A stretch of DNA of 64,000 nucleotides from Neoasaia chiangmaiensis. GTDB taxonomy: Bacteria > Pseudomonadota > Alphaproteobacteria > Acetobacterales > Acetobacteraceae. Positions 37,175 through 46,281 of the stretch are shown here, piece by piece. The stretch's first letter is position 1. Every line of letters begins with the position of its first letter. Below the pieces are notes generated by a model that worked only from the letters and a program-made list of their open reading frames with translations, searched no databases and was not told where the DNA came from. The translations under genes were made by a program, and so were the position numbers. Location of the stretch: positions 2,886,001 to 2,950,000 of the forward strand of contig NZ_CP014691.1 of the NCBI RefSeq assembly GCF_002005465.1, read 5' to 3'.

Positions 37175-37915
37175 ATGTTCAGCCTGGACGGAAAAACGGC
37201 GCTGGTAACGGGTGCATCGGGCGGTATCGGCGCGGCCATCGCAAAGGCCCTTCACGGGCAGGGCGCGACGGTCGTGCTGTCCGGCACCCGTGAAAGCGCG
37301 CTACAGGAACTGGCCGACATGTTGGGCGAGCGCGCATTCGTCTGTGTCGCCAACCTTTCGGACGCGGCGGAGGCGGACGGGCTGGTTGCGAAGGCCGAGG
37401 CCGTGGCCGGATCGCCGCTGGATATCCTCGTGAACAATGCGGGCCTGACGCGCGACGGGCTGGCGATCCGCATGAAGGACGATGACTGGTCGAAGGTCAT
37501 GACGGTCGATCTGGAATCGCCGTTTCGCCTTTGCCGCGCAGCACTGAAAGGTATGCTGCGCCGTCGTGCCGGGCGGATCGTGAGCATTGCCTCCATCGTG
37601 GGGACGACGGGCAATGGCGGCCAGGCGAACTATGCCGCTGCCAAGGCGGGCATGATCGGCATGAGCAAGTCCCTGGCCCAGGAAGCGGGTTCGCGCGGGG
37701 TGACGGTCAATGTCGTGGCGCCAGGCTTCGTCGAAACGGCGATGACGGATGTGCTGCCGGAGGCGCAGCGCGAGAAGCTGCTGGCGTCGATTCCCCTGGC
37801 GCGCATGGGGCGACCGGAAGACATCGCGGCGGCCGTGGTGTATCTTGCCTCCGATGAAGCAGCATGGACGACCGGCGCCACATTGCACGTCAATGGCGGT
37901 ATGGCGATGAGCTGA
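37175..37915 (+). CDS. fabG: 3-oxoacyl-ACP reductase
   Basis: This 246-residue short-chain dehydrogenase reduces 3-oxoacyl-ACP with NADPH in fatty-acid elongation. The cofactor motif TGASGGIG is at 12-19, NNAG at 87-90, and the catalytic Ser140, Tyr153 and Lys157 are in the expected places (YAAAK). GAGGAAGG precedes the ATG. A very stable hairpin at 37921-37955 follows the stop. Confidence 0.95.
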   Translation: MFSLDGKTALVTGASGGIGAAIAKALHGQGATVVLSGTRESALQELADMLGERAFVCVANLSDAAEADGLVAKAEAVAGSPLDILVNNAGLTRDGLAIRMKDDDWSKVMTVDLESPFRLCRAALKGMLRRRAGRIVSIASIVGTTGNGGQANYAAAKAGMIGMSKSLAQEAGSRGVTVNVVAPGFVETAMTDVLPEAQREKLLASIPLARMGRPEDIAAAVVYLASDEAAWTTGATLHVNGGMAMS

Positions 37916-37920
37916 TATCG

Positions 37921-37955
37921 TTCCCCCGCGCGCAATAGCTTGGCGCGCGGGGGAA
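37921..37955 (+). promoter_or_regulatory. Very stable 13-pair hairpin between fabG and acpP
   Basis: TTCCCCCGCGCGC (37921-37933) pairs perfectly with GCGCGCGGGGGAA (37943-37955) across a nine-base loop. No T run follows on the plus strand (AAAACCG instead), so it is not a classical terminator. It starts six bases after the fabG stop. It may protect the fabD-fabG mRNA end, pause polymerase, or act with Rho. Confidence 0.55.
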
Positions 37956-38113
37956 AACCGTGCTAAGCGCCCGCTGCTTCGTCCGGAGCGCGGGCAGGCC
38001 CGCCCGCCCGGCAAGTTCCCGAACTGGGAAGCGAGCCGGATGGAACATGCCAGACGGGTCCAACAATCGTTTCGAACCGCCCGCACCTCCGGGCACACAG
38101 GAAGCCAGAAGAG

Positions 38114-38353
38114 ATGAGCGAAATCGCCGATAAGGTTAAGAAGATCGTTGTCGAGCACCTTGGTGTCGAAGAAAGCAAAGTGACGCCGGACGCCTCCTTC
38201 ATCGACGATCTGGGCGCGGACAGCCTGGACACGGTCGAGCTGGTGATGGCGTTCGAGGAAGCATTCAGCGTCGAGATTCCGGAAGACGCGGCGGAGAAGA
38301 TCGCCACGGTCAAGGACGCGATCGACTACATCGAGAAGCAGAAAGCCGCCTGA
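38114..38353 (+). CDS. acpP: Acyl carrier protein
   Basis: This 79-residue acidic helical protein carries growing acyl chains. The phosphopantetheine attachment Ser37 is in [10 protein letters not shown]. The N-terminus [17 protein letters not shown] is typical. AGAAGAG precedes the ATG. It is separated from fabG by 198 bases and from fabF by 150 bases, with hairpins on both sides, so it can probably be made from its own abundant transcript. Confidence 0.97.
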   Translation: MSEIADKVKKIVVEHLGVEESKVTPDASFIDDLGADSLDTVELVMAFEEAFSVEIPEDAAEKIATVKDAIDYIEKQKAA

Positions 38354-38360
38354 TTCGGCT

Positions 38361-38393
38361 GCGCCGGGACAATCGTCCTGGCGCGACGGTTTT
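38361..38393 (+). terminator. Terminator-like hairpin after acpP
   Basis: GCGCCGGGAC (38361-38370) pairs with GTCCTGGCGC (38375-38384) over an AATC loop, with one G-T wobble in ten pairs. TTTT follows at 38390-38393 after five other bases. The short, displaced T run suggests partial termination, which would let acpP outnumber fabF transcripts. Confidence 0.6.
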
Positions 38394-38503
38394 GCCCCTT
38401 GCAATCCCGGGGCCAGACCGAACATTGGGAATTCAAGGATTTCGCCCGGCGATGCCAGAGCGTCGCGCGGTGACGATCCACGTTACTGGAGCTGCGCCCG
38501 TCC

Positions 38504-39787
38504 ATGATGGCAAACATATCGGCAATGAAGGAAAGACGTGTCGTCGTCACCGGTATGGGTCTTGTCACGCCATTGGGCGTTGGCGTGGAAACCTCCTGGA
38601 AGCGACTGCTCGAAGGGCAGAGCGGCATCGGCCGCATCACCAGTTTCGATCCGTCGGACATGCCAGCCCAGGTTGCCGGCGAAGTGCCGGATGGCCCGAC
38701 CGCCGAGGGCGGCCTGACACTGTCTGACTGGGTTGCGCCCAAAGACCAGAAGAAGATGGATCGTTTCATCCATCTGGGCATGGCGGCTGCGATCCAGGCC
38801 GTCGAGGACTCGGGCTGGAAGCCGGAAGACGAGGACGGACGCTGCGCGACCGGCGTGATGATCGGTTCGGGCATCGGCGGTCTTCAGACGATCTACGATG
38901 CCTCCCTGACTGTTGCGAGCGGTAAAGCGCGCCGTCTGTCGCCGTTCTTCATCCCGTCCGCCCTGATTAATCTGATCTCCGGGCATGTCTCCATCCGTTA
39001 CGGTTTCAAGGGGCCGAACCACTCCGCGGTCACGGCCTGCGCCACCGGCGTGCATGCGATCGGCGATGCCACGCGATTGATTATGCTCGGGGACGCGGAT
39101 GTCATGGTCGCGGGCGGTGCGGAGGCGGCGGTCTGCCCGCTCGGTATCGCAGGTTTCTCCTCGGCGCGTGCGCTGTCCACCGGTTTCAACGAGACGCCGG
39201 ATAAGGCATCTCGCCCCTGGGATCGGGACCGCGACGGCTTCGTGATGGGCGAGGGTGCTGGTATCGTCGTTCTGGAAGAATACGAACACGCCAAGCGCCG
39301 TGGTGCGAAGATCTACGGTGAGATCATCGGCTATGGCCTGTCGGGCGACGCTCATCACATCACTGCGCCGGCCGAGGGTCATGAGGGCGCGTTCCGTGCG
39401 ATGAAGGCCGCGCTGCGCAGCGCCGGCGTGACGCCCGCCGAGATCGATTATGTCAACGCGCACGGCACGTCGACGATGGCCGACGATCTGGAACTGGATG
39501 CGGTGGAGCGTCTGTTCGGTGCGGACGGCGCGAAGCTTGCGATGTCCTCCACGAAATCGGCGACCGGGCACCTGCTCGGCGCGGCCGGCTCGGTGGAAGC
39601 GATGTTCTCCATGCTGGCGATTCGCGACAACGTCGTGCCCCCGACCCTGAACCTGGACAATCCTGCCCGGGAGAGCATCATCGACCGGGTGGCGCATGAA
39701 GCGCAGCGGCGCGACGTCAAGATCGCCCTGTCCAACAGTTTCGGCTTCGGCGGCACGAATGCCAGCCTGATCGTCAGGGGCGTCTGA
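38504..39787 (+). CDS. fabF: 3-oxoacyl-ACP synthase II
   Basis: This 427-residue condensing enzyme extends acyl-ACP with malonyl-ACP. The catalytic triad is Cys179 (TACATGVHA), His320 (NAHGTST) and His356 (SATGHLLGAAG). It ends with the family-typical SFGFGGTNAS. The start may be ATG 38504 or 38507, and 38525 is also possible, because GGAG lies at an unusual distance. mltG follows after 13 bases. Confidence 0.95.
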   Translation: MMANISAMKERRVVVTGMGLVTPLGVGVETSWKRLLEGQSGIGRITSFDPSDMPAQVAGEVPDGPTAEGGLTLSDWVAPKDQKKMDRFIHLGMAAAIQAVEDSGWKPEDEDGRCATGVMIGSGIGGLQTIYDASLTVASGKARRLSPFFIPSALINLISGHVSIRYGFKGPNHSAVTACATGVHAIGDATRLIMLGDADVMVAGGAEAAVCPLGIAGFSSARALSTGFNETPDKASRPWDRDRDGFVMGEGAGIVVLEEYEHAKRRGAKIYGEIIGYGLSGDAHHITAPAEGHEGAFRAMKAALRSAGVTPAEIDYVNAHGTSTMADDLELDAVERLFGADGAKLAMSSTKSATGHLLGAAGSVEAMFSMLAIRDNVVPPTLNLDNPARESIIDRVAHEAQRRDVKIALSNSFGFGGTNASLIVRGV

Positions 39788-39800
39788 GGGGCGTATTCCG

Positions 39801-40784
39801 ATGACGCGCCGTCAGCGTGGCCTGTCGTGGATCGTTCTCGTTATCGTTCTGGGTATCGGGTTCATCGGCGGCGGCTGGTGGATTTTCCTTCAAACTGGTC
39901 CGCTTTCCGCGCCGCATGATGTCGTCGTGCGGCGCGGCGACACCTCGGCCGTCCTGCGTGGTTTGCAGGATGCTGGTGTCATGCGGCGGGATCTGCCGGA
40001 CAATGTCGTGTTTCGGCTTGCCGTTCTGGCAACCCGTTCCGAAGGACCGCTTCATGCGGCGGAACTGGCATTTCCGGCCGGTTCCTCAATCCGCCAGACC
40101 ATCTGGATCCTGCGCCACGCGCCGCCAGTCGAGCATCGCCTGACCATTCCCGAGGGACTGACGGCACGCCGCATGGCCGGCCTGCTGGGCAATGCGCCTG
40201 CTCTGGGTGGACCGGTGCCGGCCATTGCGGAAGGCAGTATCCTGCCGGAGACCGTCTCCTACACATACGGCACCAGCCGTGCGGCGATCGTGCGACGCTT
40301 GCAGCATATGATGGATCAGACGCTCGATGACGTCTGGCAGCATCGCGACCCGCGCGTGACATTGGCCGATCCGCGATCGATGCTGATTCTTGCCTCCATC
40401 GTCGAACGTGAAACGGGACTGCCCGACGAGCGACCGCAGGTTGCGCAGGTGTTTCTCAATCGTCTGGCGCGCGGCATGAGGCTCCAGTCCGATCCGACCG
40501 TGATCTACGATGTGAGTGCCGGCTGGGGTGAACTGGACCGGCCGCTGGATCATGCCGATCTCGCGGAAGATGGGCCCGCCAACACCTACCGCCTCCCGGG
40601 CCTGCCGCCGATGCCGATCTGCTCGCCCGGCCGCGCCGCACTGGAAGCGGTGGCGCATCCGGCATCGGGCGACGCATTGTATTTTGTGGCCAGCGGCCTC
40701 GGCGGGCATCGTTTCGCGACCACGCTGGACGATCACAACCGCAATATCGATGCTTATCACGCGTCGCGGGTGCCCGGCCGTTAG
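39801..40784 (+). CDS. mltG: Endolytic murein transglycosylase MltG
   Basis: This 327-residue YceG-family protein is membrane-anchored (helix about 9-29) and cleaves nascent glycan strands to set their length. An N-terminal LysM-like lobe (VVVRRGDTSAVLRGLQDAGV) precedes the lytic domain. The catalytic Glu202 lies in ILASIVERETG, and RMRLQSDPTVIY-type context (GMRLQSDPTVIYDV) follows. Placement directly after fabF is common in alphaproteobacteria. Confidence 0.93.
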   Translation: MTRRQRGLSWIVLVIVLGIGFIGGGWWIFLQTGPLSAPHDVVVRRGDTSAVLRGLQDAGVMRRDLPDNVVFRLAVLATRSEGPLHAAELAFPAGSSIRQTIWILRHAPPVEHRLTIPEGLTARRMAGLLGNAPALGGPVPAIAEGSILPETVSYTYGTSRAAIVRRLQHMMDQTLDDVWQHRDPRVTLADPRSMLILASIVERETGLPDERPQVAQVFLNRLARGMRLQSDPTVIYDVSAGWGELDRPLDHADLAEDGPANTYRLPGLPPMPICSPGRAALEAVAHPASGDALYFVASGLGGHRFATTLDDHNRNIDAYHASRVPGR

Positions 40785-40812
40785 GTTCGGTGTTGCTGGC
40801 TGGGTGATCTCC

Positions 40813-41145
40813 TCAGTTCGGCATGAATGGCGTCATCAGGGCATAGAGGGCGATGGTCAGTCCGCAGCCACTGATGAGCGTCCACCAGAAACCGATGCCG
40901 TGATGCAGCATGACCGGCATCACCAGGAACATTGGCAGCGACGGCAGCACATACCAGAAGGTCGCCTGCATATGCGTCGCCATGTTGGTTGCGTCCGGAC
41001 GGGCGAACCACAGGAAGATCATGCCCAGAACCGATATCAGGGGCAGGGACGCGATCAGGGCACCGAATCCGGGGTAGCGGCGGGCGACGGACGAGACGAG
41101 AGCGACGAGCAGGCCCGCTATTGTGGCCTTGAGAAAAAATGGCAT
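40813..41145 (-). CDS. DUF3147-type small membrane protein
   Basis: This 110-residue protein has about four membrane helices with short loops, beginning MPFFLKATIAGLLVALVSSVARRYPGFGALIASLPL. This pattern and the PDATNMATHMQATFWYVLPSL segment match DUF3147 proteins. Their function is unknown. It is convergent with mltG (28 bases) and divergent from the Nudix gene (83 bases). Confidence 0.72.
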   Translation of the reverse strand: MPFFLKATIAGLLVALVSSVARRYPGFGALIASLPLISVLGMIFLWFARPDATNMATHMQATFWYVLPSLPMFLVMPVMLHHGIGFWWTLISGCGLTIALYALMTPFMPN

Positions 41146-41228
41146 CGATGGTTCCGGCTTTCTGGCATGCTCACGGCAGCGCCCCGAACGCTGTCCGCAT
41201 CGTCGTTATCATATCGCCAGGATCGTGA

Positions 41229-41630
41229 ATGACCGAATATCGCCATATCCATATCGCCGCGGGCGTTATCCGGGATCGAAACGGCCGGATGTTGCTTGTC
41301 CGAAAGGAGGGGACGGCGGCCTTCATGCAACCCGGCGGAAAAATCGACGGGCGGGAAGATAGCGTTCAGGCGCTGATCCGCGAACTCGATGAGGAACTCG
41401 CCCTCACGGTGGCGCCTGCCGAACTGACACCGCTTGGGATATTCGAGGCACCTGCCGCCAATGAGCCGGGCCATGTCGTGCGGGCAACGTTGTTCGGGCT
41501 GCGGATCGATGGCACGCCCATGCCACGCGCGGAAATCGCCGAGGCGATCTGGATCGACCCGAAAGACCCGGGCGACATCGTGTTGGCACCGCTGACACGC
41601 GATTATGTGCTGCCGATGGGACTTATGTGA
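41229..41630 (+). CDS. Nudix hydrolase
   Basis: This 133-residue cytosolic protein should hydrolyse a nucleoside diphosphate linked to another group. The Nudix box runs G37-KIDGR-E43-DSVQALI-R51-E52-L-D-E55-E56, keeping the metal-binding RELDEE. The usual Gly after the second Glu pair is replaced by Ala (ELAL). Substrate cannot be told. It converges on the metallophosphoesterase gene with an eight-base overlap of the ends. Confidence 0.85.
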   Translation: MTEYRHIHIAAGVIRDRNGRMLLVRKEGTAAFMQPGGKIDGREDSVQALIRELDEELALTVAPAELTPLGIFEAPAANEPGHVVRATLFGLRIDGTPMPRAEIAEAIWIDPKDPGDIVLAPLTRDYVLPMGLM

Positions 41631-42549
41631 CGCGAGGGATTTTCCTGGCAAACAGCGTGCGTCCGTTCAGCCCGACGAACGAGAAATCGAAGGTGTCGCG
41701 CGACAGGGCGACCGCCATGAAGCCATGCTCGTCCGGAAACACGATACCGCCGTCCTGTGCCGGGGCAACGGGGTCGATGCGCGATCCCGCGCCGTTATTG
41801 ATGTAGTGAATGCCGTCCTTCTCCACATATTGCAGATTGTGGATGTGACCATTGACGTAGATTGTCACCCGATGCTTCTGAAGCAGGGGAACCAGTGCGT
41901 CGATCAGCTCCGGTTCATCGAAGCGCTTTTCGGCGGTGTGGATCGGGTGATGGCCGATCACGATCTTCCAGTCGGCGTCCGATCCGCCGAGGGCGCGGTC
42001 GAGCCATGCCAGCTGGGCCGCGGTGTCCTGCCCGCTGATATCGACTTTCGTGCCACGATAGCGGCTGATGAAAGGCGATGTATCGACGAAGAACGTGTCC
42101 AGCACGCTGCCATCCGGCAGCCGGTCGCGCAGGGCATAGTAGCGCGCGGGCAAATGCCAGCGACTATCGACCTGCGCGCCATAGCGCAGTTGCGGCTCGA
42201 TCTTGCCGCGATAATCGTGATTGCCGAGAATGACGCGCCAGGGCGTCTGGAGGCTGGGAGCGCGATAGATCGATTCGAATGACGATTGCCATTGCGCGTC
42301 GGACACGGACGTGACGCCGTCATCGTAGAAGTTATCGCCGACGGAGACTGTATAGAGACTGCCGTGCCGGGCGGCGACCTCCCCCATGACATCGGCGAGC
42401 TGGCCTTGCTCGTAATGGCCCTGACGTCCCCAATCGCCGATCATGACGCAATTATGCGTTGGTGTGCGCGCTTGGGCAGGAAGTGCCGGTAGCGCCGCAC
42501 CGGCGACGGCCGTGCCGAGGAAGCGACGGCGGGTGAGCATGGGAATCAT
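41623..42549 (-). CDS. Tat-exported metallophosphoesterase, purple acid phosphatase-like
   Basis: This 308-residue protein starts with a twin-arginine signal (TRRRFLGTAVAGAAL, residues 6-20). The calcineurin-type metal motifs are GDWG, VGDNFYDDG, GNHDY, GHHPIH and GHIHN in order, which resemble small tartrate-resistant acid phosphatases. It probably releases phosphate in the periplasm. The start may be 42549 or 42540. It lies three bases after the class A acid phosphatase gene, so the two form one operon. Confidence 0.85.
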   Translation of the reverse strand: MIPMLTRRRFLGTAVAGAALPALPAQARTPTHNCVMIGDWGRQGHYEQGQLADVMGEVAARHGSLYTVSVGDNFYDDGVTSVSDAQWQSSFESIYRAPSLQTPWRVILGNHDYRGKIEPQLRYGAQVDSRWHLPARYYALRDRLPDGSVLDTFFVDTSPFISRYRGTKVDISGQDTAAQLAWLDRALGGSDADWKIVIGHHPIHTAEKRFDEPELIDALVPLLQKHRVTIYVNGHIHNLQYVEKDGIHYINNGAGSRIDPVAPAQDGGIVFPDEHGFMAVALSRDTFDFSFVGLNGRTLFARKIPRVT

Positions 42550-42552
42550 GGG

Positions 42553-43311
42553 TTATTCGATTGGCTGGCTTGCGGTCTGGCTGTCGGCAGCGCAGCGGGC
42601 GGCGTCGGGCACCTGCGGCCTGGCGCGCAGGGCCGCGACTTCCTGTCGGGCCGCCAGCAGGTCGGCCTGGAACTGGGAATCTGCCTGAAGGGCCGCGAAC
42701 ATCGCGCCGCCGTTGATCCAGCCCGCCTGCACGTCGCTCTTCCAGTGTACGCCGCAGACGATGCGGCTTTCACCGAAGACGCGCCCGCGATGCAGGATTT
42801 CAGTAGCGCGGTCGGGCATGATCTCCGCCAGGATGGAGGCCACGATCCAGCCATGCGTGGTGTGACCGGATGGGTAGGCCGGACTATCGCCCAGATGGGC
42901 CCGGTCGTCCGTGCAGATCGGCAGGTCGTTGCCGACGAAGGGGCGCTTGCGCTTCCAGTATTGCTTCTCGTCCGTCACCGATTGTTCGATCGCGGGTTGC
43001 AGATGCGCGATCAGCGCCGTGAGCCGGGGCAGACGGTTGGCGTCCAGTGTGACACCCGCGGCGCAGGAGAAGTCGGCCAGCAGGTGTTGGGGGTGCAGAT
43101 CGGCATCGTTCAGCGCCGTGCGCCAGCGCGCCGAGCCGGCAAGATGGCGCGTTTCCTGGAATACGGCGTCATCCTCGTGCTGGGCGGTCGAATGGGCGGC
43201 CGGTGGCGGCGGCAGGATGATGCGGCCATCCGGCAGGGCAGGCGCGGCCCAGGCCGCCAGGGGAAGAGCGGCGGCGAGGAATGGAAAAGTGAAGAGCAGA
43301 CGCATCGACAT
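42553..43311 (-). CDS. phoN: Class A nonspecific acid phosphatase (PAP2 superfamily)
   Basis: This 252-residue periplasmic phosphatase has a Sec signal peptide (about 1-22, ending AWA). The three PAP2 blocks are complete: K-x6-RP (Lys116, Arg123-Pro124 in the EKQYWKRKRPF region), PSGH (147-150) and SR-x5-H-x3-D (Arg183, His189, Asp193). Members release phosphate from many organic esters. ATG 43311 was chosen; an ATG six bases inside is possible. It is divergent from htpG. The symbol phoN is approximate (PhoN/PhoC type). Confidence 0.88.
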   Translation of the reverse strand: MSMRLLFTFPFLAAALPLAAWAAPALPDGRIILPPPPAAHSTAQHEDDAVFQETRHLAGSARWRTALNDADLHPQHLLADFSCAAGVTLDANRLPRLTALIAHLQPAIEQSVTDEKQYWKRKRPFVGNDLPICTDDRAHLGDSPAYPSGHTTHGWIVASILAEIMPDRATEILHRGRVFGESRIVCGVHWKSDVQAGWINGGAMFAALQADSQFQADLLAARQEVAALRARPQVPDAARCAADSQTASQPIE

Positions 43312-43440
43312 GATCTCGTTTCGATAAACGGGCGGACGTGTTTTCAAATCGCGTCATCATGACCGGCGCGCCGCACAGCGTCACGCCCGGCACGGCTGGT
43401 TTCATGGAAGTATCATATCGGTTGCGTGGCTGCTGACCGG

Positions 43441-43469
43441 TTGAAAATCTTAACGATGCTCCGCATATC
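43441..43469 (+). promoter_or_regulatory. Heat-shock-type promoter of htpG
   Basis: TTGAAA at 43441-43446 is followed after 14 bases by CCGCATAT (43461-43468). This resembles RpoH promoters (CTTGAAA, then CCCCATnT), and it lies about 50 bases before htpG. The same bases also read as a sigma-70 pair (TTGAAA, 17 bases, CATATC). The htpG heat-shock role supports the RpoH reading. Confidence 0.5.
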
Positions 43470-43517
43470 CTAGCATCATCACGAGGCCATACCGGCGCGT
43501 CCCCACGAGAGGAAACC

Positions 43518-45383
43518 ATGAGCGAACAGACCACGCAAACGCCGCAAGGTGCGGAACAACACGAGTTCAGCGCGGAAGTCGGGCGACTTCTCGATCTCGT
43601 TGTTCACGCGCTGTATTCCGAGCGGGAAATCTTCTTGCGCGAGTTGGTCGCCAATGCCGCCGATGCCTCCGACAAGCGTCGCTTCGAGGCGCTGACAGAC
43701 GCCTCCAGGGCGCTTCCGGCCGATGCCTCGATCCGCATCCATCCCGACAAGGATGCGCGTCTGCTGACGATCAGCGACAACGGTGCGGGCATGAGCCGCG
43801 ATGAACTGGCCAGGAACCTTGGCACCATCGCACGTTCCGGCACGCGTGCCTTCGGCGAAAAGCTGGACGCCGCCAAGCCGGAAGACCGTCCGAGCCTGAT
43901 CGGTCAATTCGGCGTCGGCTTCTATGCGGCTTTCATGGTGGCCGACAAGGTGGATGTGATTTCCCGCCAGCCCGGTTCGGATGAAGCGTGGCAGTGGTCG
44001 TCGGACGGCAAGGGTGCCTATACGCTGGCGCCGGCAACGCGTGAGACACCGGGCACGGACATCATCCTGCACATCAAGTCCGATGCGGATGAATTCCTGG
44101 ATGCATGGCGTCTGCGGTCGATCGTGCGCAAATGGGCCGATCATATCTCCTGGCCGATCACCCTGCGAGAGGGCGAGGAGGACAAACCTGCCAACGAAGG
44201 CACGGCGCTGTGGCGGAAGTCCAAATCCGATATCACGCCGGAGCAGTATACCGAATTCTACCGCCACGTTTCGCATCAGTTCGACGAACCGTATGCAACG
44301 CTGCACTGGCGCGCCGAGGGCACGACGGAATTCACGTCGCTCCTGTTCATCCCCGGTGCGCGTCCGTTCGATTTCATGGAACAGTCGCGTGAGAGCAAGG
44401 TGCATCTGCACGTACGCCGGATGTTCATCACCGACGAAGCTGAGCTGCTGCCGGCATGGCTGCGCTTCGTGCAGGGTGTGGTGGACACCGAGGATCTGCC
44501 GCTGAACGTCTCGCGCGAGATGTTGCAGTCCACGCCGGTTCTGGCGCGCATCCGCAAGGCCGTGACCAAGCGCGTGATGACGGAAATCAAAAATCGCTCG
44601 AAGGATGCGGAGCAGGCCGCCGGCTTCGCGACGTTCTGGGAGAACTTCGGCCCGATCGTCAAGGAAGGCATCTGGGAGGATTCGGAGCATCGGCAGGAAC
44701 TGGCGGCGCTGGCACGCTTCCGCTCCACGCATTCCGACGATCCGACGACGCTGGACGATTATATCGGTCGCATGAAGCCGGATCAGGAAGCGATCTATTA
44801 CTTGACGGGCGATAACGCGGAAGCACTGGCAGCCTCGCCGCAGCTCGAAGGTTTCCGTGCACGCGGCGTGGAGGTCCTGCTTCTGTCCGATCCGGTGGAC
44901 GGATTCTGGCCGGAGCGCCTGTCCTCGTATCAGGACAAAACGCTCAAGAGCATCAGCCAGTCGCATGGCGATCTGGAGAAGTTCGAGGCACCGGCGCCGG
45001 AAGGCGAGGCCGCGGATCTGACGGCGCTCATTCCAGCACTGAAGGAAGCGTTGGGCGAGGCGGTCAAGGACGTGCGTGGCACCGTGCGTCTGGTGGGCAG
45101 CGCCGTGGTGCTGACGTCGGAAGGCGGTCCGGACCTGACGATGCAGCGCCTGATGCGTCGTTCCGGGCAGACGTTGCCGAGCATTCCGCCCATTCTGGAA
45201 ATCAATCCGCACCATCCGCTGATCCGCGACCTGGCGGCCCGCGCGACGAAGGGTGAAAGCGTTGCGGATTATGCGCAGGTTCTTCTGGACGTTGCGCGTA
45301 TTCAGGATGGCGAGACATTGCCGGACGCGACAGGCTTTGCGCAGCGTCTGACGGCCATGCTGGCCGCGTCGGTCGCCATCTAG
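43518..45383 (+). CDS. htpG: Molecular chaperone HtpG (Hsp90)
   Basis: This 621-residue ATP-dependent chaperone helps refold clients after stress. The GHKL ATPase domain opens [28 protein letters not shown] and contains [11 protein letters not shown] and [12 protein letters not shown]. The middle and C-terminal domains follow at normal length. The usual NASDA sequence reads NAADASDK here. GAGAGGAAACC precedes the ATG. A long-stem terminator follows the stop. Confidence 0.95.
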   Translation: MSEQTTQTPQGAEQHEFSAEVGRLLDLVVHALYSEREIFLRELVANAADASDKRRFEALTDASRALPADASIRIHPDKDARLLTISDNGAGMSRDELARNLGTIARSGTRAFGEKLDAAKPEDRPSLIGQFGVGFYAAFMVADKVDVISRQPGSDEAWQWSSDGKGAYTLAPATRETPGTDIILHIKSDADEFLDAWRLRSIVRKWADHISWPITLREGEEDKPANEGTALWRKSKSDITPEQYTEFYRHVSHQFDEPYATLHWRAEGTTEFTSLLFIPGARPFDFMEQSRESKVHLHVRRMFITDEAELLPAWLRFVQGVVDTEDLPLNVSREMLQSTPVLARIRKAVTKRVMTEIKNRSKDAEQAAGFATFWENFGPIVKEGIWEDSEHRQELAALARFRSTHSDDPTTLDDYIGRMKPDQEAIYYLTGDNAEALAASPQLEGFRARGVEVLLLSDPVDGFWPERLSSYQDKTLKSISQSHGDLEKFEAPAPEGEAADLTALIPALKEALGEAVKDVRGTVRLVGSAVVLTSEGGPDLTMQRLMRRSGQTLPSIPPILEINPHHPLIRDLAARATKGESVADYAQVLLDVARIQDGETLPDATGFAQRLTAMLAASVAI

Positions 45384-45395
45384 ACGGCCATACGC

Positions 45396-45435
45396 CCCGA
45401 CCGTTCCGGCATGACCGCCGGAACGGTCGGGTTTT
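45396..45435. terminator. Rho-independent terminator after htpG
   Basis: CCCGACCGTTCCGGC (45396-45410) pairs perfectly with GCCGGAACGGTCGGG (45417-45431) over an ATGACC loop and is followed by TTTT. It ends the htpG transcript and lies ten bases from the stop of the convergent AraC-family gene. Confidence 0.92.
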
Positions 45436-45444
45436 CAGTTTCGC

Positions 45445-46281
45445 TTAGCGCTGATCGTCTTTCGCGCCTTCGCGTCGCAGTTCGCGGGGCGAGAGAGCGA
45501 AATGACTGCGGAAGCGGCGCGAGAAATGCGCCGCATTGCGAAATCCGTGCTGGCGGGCGATATCTGCGATGCTGATGTGCTGGCGATAGGGGTCGAGTAG
45601 CGCCTCACGCGCTTTTTCAAGCCGTCGCGTCGCAATCCAGCCGGCGATGGCGCCGGGCTCGTCCTTGAAAAGCTGGTAGAGAGTGCGGGGCGATATCTTG
45701 TGGCCCTCTGCGATCTTCTGCGGTGTCAGTGTCAGATCGCCGAGATTCCGGTCGATATGTTCGCGGATACGTTTACGACGCCAGGCCCGTTGGTCATTAA
45801 AATCGGCAAGATCGACACTGCTACGAAGCGTCATGTCGATCAGGTCCATCATATGATCGGAAAGTCGTGCTTCGACGACCTGATGTGCGCCTTTTTCAGT
45901 ATCGGGATGGCAGAAATGACGCGCCATGGCGAGGAGAAGGCTGCCGGGGACTATTTTCGTCGAGAATGCGACGGCATCCAGTTTTTCCAGGTTCGGCAAC
46001 CTGTTCATGATATGCAGGCGCGGTACTTCGATCCGCACGGCGTGCGACTTGTCGTGCGGTAGCCAGTGGCTCTGTTCATGAAGCCACAGGAACCCATCAT
46101 GCACGTTGGCGACCGTGATGTCCTTATTGCAGGTGACATGGCTTTCGTGGGCGACCTGAAGGAGTAGCGACAGACGATCTTCCGGCGTCAGATGGGTTTC
46201 ATTATGCCCAGCCGTATGCTCGACGATAAAAACATCGCCGAGCGAGTAATGTGAATTAACTCGAGATGACGTCTCGCACAT
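45445..46281 (-). CDS. AraC-family transcriptional regulator
   Basis: This 278-residue protein has an N-terminal ligand or dimerisation domain resembling the AraC-binding-like type. The C-terminal DNA-binding domain has two helix-turn-helix units (LTPQKIAEGHKISPRTLYQLFKDE and ISIADIARQHGFRNAAHFSRRFR split by short spacers). The end HFALSPRELRR is typical. The inducer and targets are unknown. The AT-rich gap upstream (46282-46589) may hold its own promoter and operator. It converges on htpG. Confidence 0.88.
   Translation of the reverse strand: MCETSSRVNSHYSLGDVFIVEHTAGHNETHLTPEDRLSLLLQVAHESHVTCNKDITVANVHDGFLWLHEQSHWLPHDKSHAVRIEVPRLHIMNRLPNLEKLDAVAFSTKIVPGSLLLAMARHFCHPDTEKGAHQVVEARLSDHMMDLIDMTLRSSVDLADFNDQRAWRRKRIREHIDRNLGDLTLTPQKIAEGHKISPRTLYQLFKDEPGAIAGWIATRRLEKAREALLDPYRQHISIADIARQHGFRNAAHFSRRFRSHFALSPRELRREGAKDDQR

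Noticed and set aside
38446-38507. Reading fabF from further upstream
   Set aside because: Family N-terminus is MKERRVVVTGMG-like; nothing upstream fits.
43479-45215. A 578-codon minus-strand frame opposite htpG
   Set aside because: Antisense shadow; no domain and the htpG frame is unambiguous.
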